NCBI GenBank assembly: GCA_024196135.1
Contig: JAMQCK010000036.1
Location: forward strand, 83,334-147,333
Length of the DNA: 64,000 nucleotides
Reading direction: 5' to 3'
Source of the DNA: Pleurotus ostreatus/Saccharomyces cerevisiae fusant
Taxonomy: Eukaryota; Opisthokonta
Below, piece after piece: positions 11,905 to 23,214 of the stretch (the stretch's first letter is position 1; every line of letters begins with the position of its first letter). A program made the position numbers and the translations under genes. The notes beneath the pieces are model-generated. The model was not told where the DNA came from. It ran no database searches and was given only the letters and a program-made list of their open reading frames with translations.

Positions 11905-12219
11905 TAGAGACTCGGGGCGACGCACTCAGGATCATTCTCAGCGATGCTGGAGAGGTTCGTGCTCTGCGGTGAGGGGCGACGGCTGAAGTCAGGGTTGGCA
12001 CAAATGCGTCGACGAGATACTTATATGGCGGCGATTAGAGGGTGCCGACAGTGCTAAACGGGCGTTCCTATCGATGCCTGACGGAGGCCGCGCGAAAATG
12101 AGCTTGTACGACGTATGTTGTCTATTCTTGCGGTAAACGTGGACGCCTCGTCGAAATCCTAGTACCCTAGAAGCGGGGCGTTGCCTGTAGTAGCGGCGTC
12201 TTCAGATAACCATTCTTCG
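11905..12219. other. Short gap, may hold 5' exons of the Ifi-6-16-like gene
   Basis: About 315 bases. On the minus strand there are open pieces near 11930-12040 with possible GTATCT...TTCAG splicing, but no ATG-led exon joins them to the downstream gene in frame. Also the 3' flank of the next gene. Confidence 0.3.
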
Positions 12220-12846
12220 TCACCCAGACATCCCCATCTCCCTCCGAAACCAGTCCTTCAGGCCGTGTTCGTCAAGGCATCGGATGAGCTCCTTCATGTC
12301 CGCGACCTCCTCGAGGCCATAGTCCATCTTGTCCGCGAAGCCGGCAGACGGAGGTAGAAGAGGCTGCGTGTCGACATGGTGGAAGTCGAGGTAGCGTAGA
12401 GCTACGTAGAGTCAGCGAAGTGTAGGTTGTGTATCATGCGGAAGGATGCAAAGACGTACCTCTTGCGTTCTCGAGGAACGTCGAGACTGTAGACTTCGTT
12501 CCGCGGAAGATGAGTACACCTGGCTTGCCAGCCTATGCGCACGACTGTGTCAGAGAGACATGTAGAAGGGCGATCTGGGAAGGGAAATAGATGGGTGCTG
12601 AGCGCTTACCTTCACCAGACCGCGCACCTCCGAATTACGCGCGTGCTGCTTCAGCCGGCGGAATTTCGTCATGCTCCTGATGTCTTCAGTCCTGTAAGTC
12701 AGATGCCCTAAGGAAGTGCTCGAGAATACGCACGGTGCATGCGAGCAATGGAAACTAACGCTTCCTGCGGGCCTGCCATGATTCTGCCATGGAGGTGGAG
12801 GACAAGGACGCCACGCGCGTGACATGTTCGTATTGATGGCGATCAC
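12220..12846 (-). CDS. DUF1115 / RWDD2-like protein, C-terminal part; 5' exons uncertain
   Basis: Minus-strand exons at about 12734-12800, 12610-12683, 12460-12532 and 12220-12401 join in frame to a protein ending REMGMSG. The order HHIRSMTKFRRLKQHARN, then GLVKAGKPGVLIFRGTK, then a FLENAR-ALRYLDF segment matches the DUF1115 (PF06544) domain found after the RWD domain in RWDD2-type proteins: the HHI-x-S-x-T/K-x-R start and the GKPGV strand are diagnostic. The final exon contains DFHHVDTQPL and ends LKDWFRRE. An N-terminal RWD domain would be expected above 12800; a segment with FQIRIKARLAYAPPA near 12930-12970 may be part of it, but I could not prove the splice. RWD domains bind protein partners; no specific function can be given. 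Confidence 0.6.
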
Positions 12847-12984
12847 ATCACAAGTTCATCTCCTTCATCGACTACCGCCACCATTGAAGTGTCCATCCCA
12901 CATCCACCATCCAGAGAGGGTGGTGAGAGCATGGCCGGAGGAGCGTATGCCAGACGCGCCTTGATCCTGATTTGGAAGTTTGTC

Positions 12985-13443
12985 TGTTGTAGAAATTTAC
13001 CGACTCCGAGGGCCGAAACGGTGCCCTCGAGTCCCGAATCGGTGTAATCACCATAGCAACGCGGAAGTGCACATGGCGGCTTCCTCGAACTTCATTGTCT
13101 TTTGTGGACGAAAAAGGCTAGTCTTGGCAGATACTGCGCAAAATTGAACCAATATACCTCGAGAACTGCCTCTGGTTGAACTCTGAATATCGTCTTAGTC
13201 GTCCCAAGGGCAGGGAACGTCCACCGGCGGGGAGCTGAGCGATCGGATGAAACTCGGACAATCAAAATTGAGGGACGATGGAATAGCCAGCATCAGCGCA
13301 TCGCCCCGACGCCGACGACGCGTCGGCGCGGATGCATATATCTATCAGCGCCTCTTTCTTCTTACTATCACCCTCCTTTGGCTCCAGCCATCGACACCCT
13401 TTGGCTGTAGCCATCGACCCAACACCCCTTGGCTCCAGCGGCC
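12985..13443. promoter_or_regulatory. Upstream region of the first SKN1-like gene
   Basis: No convincing exon. It holds a CT-rich tract around 13345-13400 shortly before the start codon, a common feature of strongly expressed basidiomycete promoters, and a CGTCGGCG-rich patch near 13300. Regulatory role inferred from position. Confidence 0.35.
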
Positions 13444-16187
13444 ATGTCCACTCCTTCTCCCTTCGGGCCCGACGCACAGAGGCGCAGGCAGTCCCTTGCG
13501 TATGCCCGCCCCAACGTTGTCTTCGGGGTGCGCTTACAATCACCTGCTTCGTGCTCAAAGGTCCTGACGAGCGCGTACAGAGCCCAAACCCATTTGTACA
13601 ACCGACCGGTTACAGCCCAGTAGCACGTCCCGCTCCTCAGCAGTCTCCCCGTCCGCCGAATGCGGCGAATTCTGAGAAGGTATGTTTGACTGTCGATCCT
13701 CCAAGCGATGTACCTGTAAACTAATCCCTCTCCACCAGTTCAACCTCGACGCCGATCCGCTGCTATGGGGCGCTGACAACATCATGCGCGGGCACCGCGA
13801 GGCGGACGATAGCATCCACAACCCCGACCCACGCCGCGACAAGGTGATCGACCGCGGGTCGAGCATCTTTACTGGTCGCGGCTTTATGAACCTTGGGTTC
13901 TTGGTTCTTCTGCTGCTCGGGATGTTCGCTCTGTTGTAAGTCGTCCATCTGAACTGCTTCAGCATGATTCAGAAAACCTAACCACCACCAGCGCCGGCTA
14001 CCCCATCGCATCCTACTTCACCAAGAAGGCTCTTAACAGCAACGGAGGTATGTCTCCCATTAACTGAGCATCGCATCGACTCTCATTACTAACGATTATC
14101 GCCAGGCTTCGGCCTCGGTGGTATCAACGGCACCGGCCAGGTCCCCGCCATGGACGGCAAGTGGGGCATGATCGACCCCGACACGCCCGCGGAGTTCAAG
14201 ACGAAGAAGTCATTCATGAGCAACAAGGACCTTCAGCTCGTTTTCTCGGACGAGTTTAATGTGGACAACCGCACCTTTTACCCTGGTGACGATCCGTATT
14301 GGGAGGCCTACGATCTCCACTACTGGGGCGTGAGTACCAGGACCGTGTCATCGCCAATCCTAGAGGTCGCTAATGCCAAAGGACCCGCCAGACGAACAAT
14401 CTGGAGTGGTACGACCCGCAGCAGATCACGACTCGGGATGGCGCGCTGCGTATAACGCTCGAGAAGAAGACGAACCACGACCTTGAGTACTCGGGTGGTA
14501 TGATGACGACGTGGAATAAGTTCTGCTTCACTGGCGGGTATGTCGTTAACTTCCCATACGCTATAATGATTATGGATGTACTTACCCACTTCTTAGCCTG
14601 TACGAAGCGTCCGTGACCCTGCCCGGCGCGAATAACATTCTCGGCCTGTGGCCCGCCGTGTGGGCGATGGGTAATCTGGGTCGTGCCGCTTATGGTGCTT
14701 CCCTTGACGGCACCTGGCCGTATACCTACGGTGCGCAATTCTCCCCGGTATATCCCTCTCATATGGCTGATCATACGTGTGGAAGACTCCTGCGACGTCG
14801 GTACCGTCGTGAACCAGACGGTCAATGGCCAGCCCCACGCGGCCACCGTCGATGGCGATAAATCATATAATGGCGTTCTTTGTGCGTTCGATAATATCCC
14901 TACTCTAACTGTTTTCCGCATCAGCTATACTGACGTGAGCAATCACCCAGCCTACATGCCCGGCCAGCGTCTCTCCCGCTGCACCTGCCCCGGCGAGGCT
15001 CACCCGGGGCCCATCCACTCGTCGGACAAGACCTTCGTTGGTCGCGCCGCGCCTGAGATCGATATGTTCGAAGCGCAGGTCGACACGGAGAAGGGTGGTC
15101 ATGTTTCGCAGTCCGGGCAGTGGGCGCCGTTCAATCATGGTACGTATTTTCTGTCTTTAGTTCTATGTGGACGTAGTGTTCGTATAGCGCTGGATGCAGG
15201 CGTAGGTGCATGGAACCAGGAGCTGACGCCTTCACAGCCTACGAGTGGTTCGACACGGCGGATAACCTGATCATCTACAACGCCAGCATCTCCTCGGAGA
15301 ACTCGTACAAGGGCGGCGTGTATCAGCAGGCGACGTCTGTTGTTTCCAAGACTGGTGAGTGGTATTGATGCGCGCGCCTCAACGGTTTGTGACTGATGGC
15401 GTCGTAGACCAGGCATGCTACGAGCTCGAGGAAGGTTGCTTCTCGTTGTACGGCTTCGAGTACAAGCCTGGATTCGATGATGCGGTGAGTTCGATCGCGC
15501 GTAGCCCGAAGTTCATTCGTTACTGACTGAGCTGTGCTTTCCAGTACATCACCTGGATCAATGCGTACGTGGATGTCAACTTACCACGCAGTAACATACT
15601 GACCTTACTTCCAGTGGCGCTGCAGCGTGGACCATCAAATCAGCCGGCATGGCTGCCGATCCCAAGGTCGAGATCGGCGCTCGTCCCATCCCGCAGGAGC
15701 CCATGTACCGTGCGTGATCGCCCTTTACTGGCAACCTTCTCTCTAAACGCCCTGTAGTCATCGTCAACCTGGGTATCAGTCCCAACTTCGGTTACATCGA
15801 CTTCGACCACTTGACTTTCCCGGTGCGTCGTAAGGCCTTGCCTCGGAAGGATTATCGTTGAATGTGTGGAAAACCTTCCTTAGACGACCATGTCAATCGA
15901 CTACATTCGCGTCTACCAGGACCCCGACAACATCAAGTGAGTGTCCGTCGTACTCTCGGCCCCCATATATACTGACGCAGTTCAGCTACGGCTGCGACCC
16001 GGAAGACTTCCCGACCGCCGCTTACATCGAGCAGTTCAAGGAGGCATATACTGTAAGCCCAGATCCAGATCGTGCGTATGCGCAGCCATCTAACATGATA
16101 CTCTCCCTCCAGAACCCCAACTTGACGACTTGGGTCGACGACTACAAGCAACAGTGGCCGAAGAACAGCTTCTTGGGCGAGTGCTAG
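13444..16187 (+). CDS. Beta-1,6-glucan synthesis protein SKN1/KRE6 family (GH16), copy A
   Basis: A type II membrane protein of about 630 residues acting in the ER/Golgi on cell-wall beta-glucan. The cytosolic arm (MSTPSPFGPDAQRRRQ...) is followed by FNLDADPLLWGADNIM and one transmembrane helix near residues 115-136 (GFMNLGFLVLLLLGMFALL). The lumenal GH16-like domain includes LQLVFSDEFNVDNRTFYPGD, DPYWEAYDLHYWG, GLWPAVWAMGNLGR and the active-site block APEIDMFEAQ, which fits the GH16 E-x-D-x-x-E motif with both acidic residues present. The C-terminus ends NSFLGEC. More than ten short introns, for example 13681-13738, 13936-13991 and 14332-14382. Convergent partner of the copy at 16477-19144, which shares intron positions and most residues. 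In yeast, Kre6/Skn1 are needed for beta-1,6-glucan; biochemical activity here is inferred. Confidence 0.92.
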
Positions 16188-16476
16188 ATTGGCGGAGTCC
16201 AAGTCCAAGGTCATGCGTAAGCCTGGCGCGAACGCATCTTCAAAGGTCGGCCTGCGTGTCGATAAAGCATGCGGTGCTGCACCACTTTTCATACCCGAAA
16301 ATTGCTTAGACTATACCTTCTGATGGTACACTGAAGTGCAATGCTGATGCAAGGAGCTGCTATTGCGAGTGTAGTAGATCGGCGTGGTTAGTTCAACTAC
16401 AGGCGACCTTGGTTCTGATGCACGCCACATACAACCCATACAACCCACGCCGCTTGCGGCTTGCAACTCCGTCGGT
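16188..16476. other. Convergent 3' spacer between the SKN1-like copies
   Basis: Only 289 bases separate the two stop codons. It must hold both 3' UTRs and poly(A) sites. No strong homology between the two halves of the spacer was noticed, so the duplicated inverted segment seems to end near the stop codons. Confidence 0.5.
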
Positions 16477-19144
16477 TCAGCACTCTCCCAAAAAGCTGTT
16501 TTTGGGCCAAGGCTGTTTGTAGTCATCGACCCAGGTCGTTAGGTTAGGGTTCTGGAGGAAGCAGAGCAAGTTCAGCAACAGCAAACAGGATGGTAATAGA
16601 CCTTGGCTTACAGTATACGCCTCCTCGAACTGCTTGATGTAAGCCGCCGTTGGGAAGTCATCCGGGTCGCAGCCGTAGCTACAGCGTGTCAGGACTCAGA
16701 AGACGCTGGAAGCACCGTATCATATAGAACTCACTTGATGTTGTCGGGATCCTGGTAGACACGGATGTAGTCGATTGACATGGTCGTCTGTATAGAGGTC
16801 GGCATTTAGAGCGCGGCCACGGCTCACGAGATTTGCTGCTTGACGAACCGGGAAAGTTAAGTGTTCGAAGTCGACAGGGCCGAAGTTCTGACTGGAACCC
16901 AGGTTGACGATGACTGCGGGGCGGCCCAGTGAATAAACAATCCGGTTAGACATGAGGCCCACGCACGGTACATGGGCTCCTGCGGGATAGGACGAGCGCC
17001 GATCTGGACTTTGGGGTCGGCAGCGAGGCCGGCTGACTTTATGGTCCACGCCGCTGCGCCGCTGGGAACTAGGTCAAATATAATGCTGCCCGGTCGGTTG
17101 ATAACCACATACGCGTTGATCCATGTGATGTACTGGGAGGCGCAGTCCAGTCAGTAACAAGCTGTCTTCGAACTACGCGCGATTAAACCCACCGCATCAT
17201 CAAACCCGGGCTTGTACTCAAAGCCATACAAGGAGAAGCAACCTTCCTCAAGCTCGTAGCACGCCTGGTCTGCGGTCCGATCAGACTCGGAGGTCGAAAC
17301 TAAGGTCGCACGCAGCGCTTGAACTCACCCGTCTTCGACACAACGGACGTCGCCTGCTGGTACACGCCGCCCTTGTACGAGTTCTCGGAGGAGACACTGG
17401 AGTTATAGATGATCAAGTTCTCCGCCGTGTCGAACCACTCGTAGGCTGTGAGGACGTTGGTTATATATGACAACCACCGACATAGAAACGCCACTGACCA
17501 TGGTTGAAAGGCGCCCATTGTCCGGACTGGGATACGTGTCCTCCAAGCTTCGTATCGACCTGCGCTTCGAACATGTCGATCTCCGGGGCGGCGCGTCCAA
17601 CGAAGGTGTTGTCCGATGAGTGAATAGGCCCCGGGTGTGCCTCGCCTGGACAGGTGCACCGCGACAGGCGCTGGCCGGGAGCGTAGGCCACACAATCGCT
17701 GCCGTAAGCTTTCGTAAATCGCGGGCGGAGTTGAATGACGCACAGAGGACGCCGCCGAAGTCCTCGTCGCCGTCGACGGTTGCTGCTTTGGGCTGACCAT
17801 TGACCGTCTGGTTCTTGACGGTGCCGACGTCGCAGGAGTCTGCCAGGTGTCGAGATCATTGTCGGCGGAACTGTTTTGAGATACACGTACCGTAGGTATA
17901 CGGCCATGTCCCCTCAAGGGTGGCACCATATCCCGCGCGGCCCAGGTTGCCCATCGCCCACACAGCAGGCCAGAGGCCGAGGATGTTGTTCGCGCCGGGC
18001 AGGGTTACAGACGCCTCGTATAGCCTGGCGAGGATGAGTATATTGATGCACCTCGAGCGAGCCGAGGACGCACCCGCCCGTAAAGCAGAACTTGTTCCAC
18101 GTCGTCATCATACCGCCCGAGTAGTCCAGATCGTGGTTCTTTTTCTTGTCGAGCGTCACACGCAGCGCGCCACCCCGAGTGGTGATCTGCGCGGGGTCAT
18201 ACCATTCCAGGTTGTTCGTCTGCCGACTTCGTGAGCGATGTAAAGTAGCAACAGTATAACGCTGAATGAGCATCAATATAACGCTGGAACTCACACCCCA
18301 GTAGTGGAGGTCGTAGGCCTCCCAGTACGGGTCATCGCCGGGATAGAAGGTCCGGTTGTCGACGTTGAACTCGTCGGAGAAGATAAGCTGCAACTCTTTA
18401 TCGCTCATGTACGACTTCTTTGTCTTGAATTCTTCGGGCGTGTCGGGGTCTATCATGCCCCACTTGCCATCCATCTCTGGGATCTGGCCAGTGCCGTTGA
18501 TCCCACCCAGGCCAAACCCTGGCAAAAGGACGTGTCTGTTGACTTCGACGCTCGGAGAATACAGAAGGCACACCTCCGTTGCTGGAAAGGGCATTCTTTG
18601 TGAAGTAAGACGCTACGGGATACCCAGCGCTGTCCACAATCAGCTTGCGATGCACTGATCCAGAGGAGACAGATCACGTACAATAGACCGAGCATGCCGA
18701 GGAGGAGTAGCAGCAGGAATCCGAGGTTCACGAAGCCACGGGTAGTGAAGATACTCGAGCCGCGGTCGATCAACTTGTCGCGCCGCGGGTCCGGATTGTG
18801 GATGCTGTCGTCCGCCTCGCGCTGCCCGCGCATGAGGTTGGTAGCACCCCATAGCAGAGGATCCGCGTCGAGGTTGAACTGGCGAGAGATCAGTACAGAC
18901 GAGCGCCTGGCATCGCCAAACATACCTTCCCCGAGTCTGCAATGTTCAGAAAGCGGGGGGGCTGTTGGGGATTACGACGGTATGCTGGCGGTGCAAGTGC
19001 ATTGGGGCTCTAAAGAGGGTTTAGAATCCTCAAACGGTGAGTAGCTGGGTCAAGACACACCCCGAAGAGAACGTTGGGGCGGGCATACGCGAGAGATTGC
19101 CTGCGCCTCTGGGCGTCGGGCCCAAAGGGATAAGGAGTGGACAT
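16477..19144 (-). CDS. Beta-1,6-glucan synthesis protein SKN1/KRE6 family (GH16), copy B
   Basis: Paralogue of the gene at 13444-16187 on the opposite strand, with the same order of parts: MSTPYPFGPDAQRRRQ at the start, FNLDADPLLWGATNLMRG, transmembrane helix (GFVNLGFLLLLLLGMLGLL), LQLIFSDEFNVDNRTFYPGD, GLWPAVWAMGNLGR, active-site block APEIDMFEAQVD and C-terminal NSFLGEC followed by TGA at 16477-16479. Differences from copy A are mostly conservative (D to E, K to R, V to I), so both copies look functional. Around 17690-17750 the exon joint before PGQRLSRCTCPG differs: copy B seems to use a very short intron and to retain a few extra residues (YGSDCVAY). The N-terminal exon 2 differs most between the copies (SPNALAPPAYRRNPQQPP here). 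Confidence 0.9.
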
Positions 19145-20189
19145 GGTCGTTGGGGTCAATGGGCGTTCATGAGAATGTGCATCCACGCCGAGGTAGTCGG
19201 CGTCGGGGCAATGCAAGGCGATAGGCTGATGCTGGCGACTGGCGTCTCATACATGCTTGCTTCCTACCTCGCGCGTCGCGTGTGGTCAGAACTCGCCGTG
19301 ACCAAACGATTGATGCAATGGCCATCGGCGTCACTGTATTCCACAGAGTAGCGCCCGAGAAAGTTAAGGCGAACAAGAAGTTTGGGAACACGAATGAGAC
19401 GGAGAGGCAGACTGGGAAGTGAGACACTCCGAGGAGCGAGGCGAGAGCGGAACTGAGTTCAGATTGCCGCGACTTACTGAAAGGTGTGGTCGGCGTTCTG
19501 AGTGGTATACAAAGGATTTTTTCTCCAATAAGTAGCATTGTCAAAGCAGCGGTCATTCGCTTGGGATCGAAAGGGCTTGTAATCAACCTGCAAGGAGTAG
19601 CAGTGGGAACGCAGATGGTCGAAAGACCGAGGTTGCCGCACTCGAACTCAATCGGAGCAGGACGGAAAGAGGCTTGTGATGTGATCACTGCCAAATGCGG
19701 ATGTAGACCCGGCCACTGGGCGAGGTATGCGACGCCCATTTAGATGACACCCGGAGAGTCCAAGGTGTACATTTGCATCTTTTTCTGTGAAGCCGAGGCT
19801 ATACAAATGCTCGACGCGGATATTTTGGCGTGGTTCAACTTGTGTCACATGTTCTCGGTACCGATGCGCACGTGCTCCGCTCCTGAGTAGTGATCCGAAC
19901 TCTCGCGGTTTCTTCTCCACCGCTGCCACATTAGACAAGCTCAAGTCTACCGACATGGCTCTCTCGTCCTGCTCCTTCTGCTATGCTTGCACCTACTGGA
20001 AATGTGCATTTCCAAGAGTGCAAGACGAACGAAATCTGAGAAAAAATATAGTCTCATCTATTCTAGGTGTGGCCGCTCTGACATCAACACTGTGTCATCC
20101 CCACTTCATTGCGAAATAAAAGGACGCACCTTTGCATAGCAAGGCCCAAATGATCTTCGAAGACCCCTTCACATCGTTCTAGCACTATC
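19145..20189. other. Intergenic region between SKN1 copy B and the TIM-barrel gene
   Basis: Divergent promoter region of about 1 kb. A minus-strand frame of 190 codons (19167-19739) occupies it but lacks introns, motifs and codon bias and was not called. No repeat or RNA gene seen. Confidence 0.4.
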
Positions 20190-21294
20190 ATGTCTTCTAG
20201 TCTCATCGAACAGATTCCCACATCGTTCGCCTCGTGCTCGATCGGGTACGCTCCCTCCCACACCCTCCCCAAGAAGCTCGACGCTATACACAAGGCGGGT
20301 TTTCAAGCCATCGAGCTATCTTTTCCGGACTTGCAGGGCTTTGCGAAGGAGTACTTGAAGCGGGACGTAGCAGAGGATGATTACGACGCTTTGTGCGAAG
20401 CTGGGAAGCGCGTCAGGGAGCTGTGTGCCGAGAGAAAGCTCAGCATCCTCATGCTGCAGCCATTCGCGAATTTCGAGGGATGGACAGAGGGCTCCGAGGA
20501 GCGCAAGGACGCATTTGAGCGTGCGAAGGGATGGATTAAGATCATGCAGGCGGTCGGCACGGATATGCTTCAGGTGCATACTTTCCCCCTTTATTATTGA
20601 TGTAAAGACTTTCTCTGACCATCCTATACAGGTCGGCTCAACCGACTCAGACGGCATTGACACTTCGCCCGAGAGGATCGTCTCGGACCTACGACAGCTC
20701 GCCGACATGCTTGCCGCCCACAACTTCCGCCTCGCATACGAGAACTGGTGCTGGTCGACGCACGCGCCCACCTGGCACGCTGTCTGGGATATTGTACGCA
20801 GGGTCGACCGCCCTAACGTCGGTCTCTGCCTCGACACCTTCCAGACCGCCGGAAGCCAGTGGGCGGACCCGACTACGGCCTCCGGGCTCATCGAGGACGT
20901 GCCGAAGGACGAGCTCGAGCGGCGCTTCCGCGCGAGCCTGGAGGAACTCGCGCGGGAGGTGCCGCGGGAGAAAATATATCTGCTGCAGATCTCGGATGCG
21001 TATAAGCCTGCGATGCCCCTCAGCAAGGCGCTCGATGAGGAAAAGGGGCTGCGCCCGAGAGGTGTGTGGAGTCACGACTACCGGCCAGTGCCCTTTGAGG
21101 TGGGTTATCTCCCGGTCGTGGATGTGACGAAGGCGGTACTAAGGACGGGCTTCCGGGGGTACTTTTCTGTCGAAGTCTTTGACAGCGGGGAGGCGGGTAC
21201 CGGGAAGGAGTACGACTTGGACGAGTTCGCGCGGCAGGCGATGGACAGTCTTCGAAAGCTGCTCGAAGCTTGCGCAGACGATGCTACGCTTTGA
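20190..21294 (+). CDS. Sugar phosphate isomerase/epimerase-type TIM barrel, 3-dehydroshikimate dehydratase-like
   Basis: About 350 residues in two exons, with an intron at about 20574-20631 (GTGCAT...ATACAG). The AP-endonuclease 2/xylose isomerase-like barrel is clear: SCSIGYAPSHTLPKKLDAI at the N-terminus, GFQAIELSFPDL, then AYENWCWSTHAPTW with the metal-ligand Glu, RVDRPNVGLCLDTFQTAG with the metal-ligand Asp, IYLLQISDAY with a further Asp, a HDYRPVP segment and YFSVEVFDSG with the final Glu. The YENWCW...TW...VDRP..GLCLDTF pattern is that of fungal 3-dehydroshikimate dehydratases (qa-4/QutC), which convert 3-dehydroshikimate to protocatechuate in quinate use. No other quinate gene is nearby, so a hydroxypyruvate-isomerase-like or other sugar role stays possible. 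Cytosolic; no signal peptide. Confidence 0.8.
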
Positions 21295-21411
21295 GCCATA
21301 GTATCGCAAGCATGTATCTGGTATCGTCAAAGTTATCAAGGAGACCAAGAGAATGATTCCATATTCTGATAAACGAAAACCATGCCCCAAATTGCGCCCA
21401 CCCCGAATTGA

Positions 21412-23146
21412 CTACACGAAACCCACCTCCAACGGCGCGCAATCCGTGGGGTACTCGTCTCTGGGGAAGCGCGTAACGGAGTCGCTCCCCGTTTGCCCAA
21501 CGCGCCCGGAGGAGACGAGCGGGCACAGAAACCTCTCCTCGTCCGGATTCGACTGACCGAAGCACAAGAGCTGCGGGTCCTGATTGCTCATGTACACGCT
21601 CGTGACGCGCGTCCCGGTAGGGTTAAGCTCGTCCACACTGGCGCCCTTGTAGTTGTCGCCGATGATCAGGGAGCGCGCGTACGGCGTCTTGAGGAACTTC
21701 TTCGCGCCGTTGAAGAGGGCGGTGTAGGTGGGGATGCTGCCGTGGTCCTTGACCTGTGCGAGTATGAGTTGAGTATGGGCGATAAAGGATAGAATGTGCA
21801 GGATATGCCAATGGGGAGACTCACCTGTTTCTTGATGACGGCCATGATGGCGTACAGCCATGGGTCGTACCTGTACCAGCCGACCTGCATGTGCTTCATG
21901 GCATCCTGCGTCTCGGCGACGGCGGACATCATGAAGCCGCCACCGATGGATCCGCCCATAGGGGACGTCGAGATAAGAGTGAAGTTCACCCCGGGCTTGA
22001 GGTACTAGTCAATGATCTTAGCCGCGCGGTATCAGCGATATTAACGACGAGCAACCAACCTGCCGAACCGTATCCACGACCGTGCCGTAGGAATAGATAT
22101 TCCTCCCACCGTAATCGGTCTTTGCCATAGTTATCCCCCTTCCACCGTCCTGCACGTCCAGGTACAGAAAACGCACGTCGCCCGGTTGTGCGCTCGAGAG
22201 CAGGGTGTACAGCGTTGAGGTGAGGCGATTTCCCGTCGGCGCCCGCCGGCCATCATAGTAATATATCTCGATGTCCTCGGGGCTGAAGTCCAGGTCCCTC
22301 GTGAGCATGTCGCGGAGGAGGAAGATGCCGTTGTCGCCGCCAGTGTCGGCGCGCATGATGAGGGCCTGGAAGGGATGCGCAATGAGCGACAAGTCGCGCG
22401 TGAGGGGTGTCATACGCGTACCCTCTTCTTGCGAGCCTGCCGCCAGTCGGTCTGCTGCAGGTCGACCGCCTGGCTGGACGTTGCCCCGCGCCTTGTGATC
22501 TTGGCGGATTTGGCCGCGGGGTAGTAGATGACGACGTCGAAGGTGTCGAAGGAGGCTTTGATTTGCGTGTTGGATTTCTCGACGGTGTGGAATGTAGAGG
22601 AAAGGGAGTAGCGGGTTCGGGGGGCTTCCGGGGTGTTTACCGTGTACTGGAAATAGACACCGACGGGAGCGCCGTCATAGATATCGTCCGGGACAACTAG
22701 GGTCATCATCTCGTTTGTCGCTTCTTCAGGCCAGCTGAACTTGCCGGTGTAGACCCTGGTAGTCGGAACGAGGGAGGGAGTCGACAGGCTCCTCGTCACC
22801 GTCGTCACCGAAGGCGTCCGGGGATTGGTGTACATCTTGACCGTCATGGACTCGAGGTCGGGCGTGAAGTCCGCCTCGAATTGGAAGGATGAGCACATGA
22901 AGCAGACGCTGTACCGCGTGTCGGTCTTCATAATTTCGTGGATGGTACCATACTGTTTTGGCTGTGAGCGAAGCTTTGTGGCTAGATAGAGACCAGACTC
23001 GCCTGCGTGTTATTTTCCTTTGAGCGATCGGACCATTGCCAGTACACGCAAACGGGGTCTTGCAGCGCGAGATCGACAGGAAAGACGAAGGTAATGGACT
23101 CGTTCACTGCCCTCTCAAAGTCGATCTTGCCGCTGTAGACATACAT
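21412..23146 (-). CDS. Caspase-fold (metacaspase-like) protein without catalytic His and Cys, with N-terminal beta-repeats
   Basis: The N-terminal half has two similar beta-rich segments, beginning VYSGKIDFERAVNESITFVF and VYTGKFSWPEEATNEMMTLV about 100 residues apart. After a GTACGC...TTCCAG intron the sequence KKRALIMRADTGGDNGIFLL opens a caspase-like domain (LLRDMLTRDLDFSPEDIEIY, AQPGDVRFLYLDVQDGG, KPGVNFTLISTSPMGGSIGG). In active fungal C14 peptidases the third block carries GH and the fourth DSCHSGS; here His and Cys are replaced by V/Q and P, so proteolysis is not expected. A last exon with YARSLIIGDNYKGASVDE fits the small subunit. The start MYVYSG at 23146 is one option; ATG 23214 with an extra short intron is another. 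One intron (about 22960-23002) seems to use a GC donor. Function unknown; a regulatory pseudo-enzyme is a guess. Confidence 0.65.
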
Positions 23147-23214
23147 GACGGAGGAGAGTCAGACGTCGCCTCGGAGATGCAGAGGGAACTAGCAAAGTGC
23201 TGGTCGAAGGTCAT

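Noticed and set aside
19167..19739. Minus-strand frame of 190 codons upstream of SKN1 copy B
   Set aside because: No introns, no motif, odd composition, and it overlaps the copy B first exon region and promoter.
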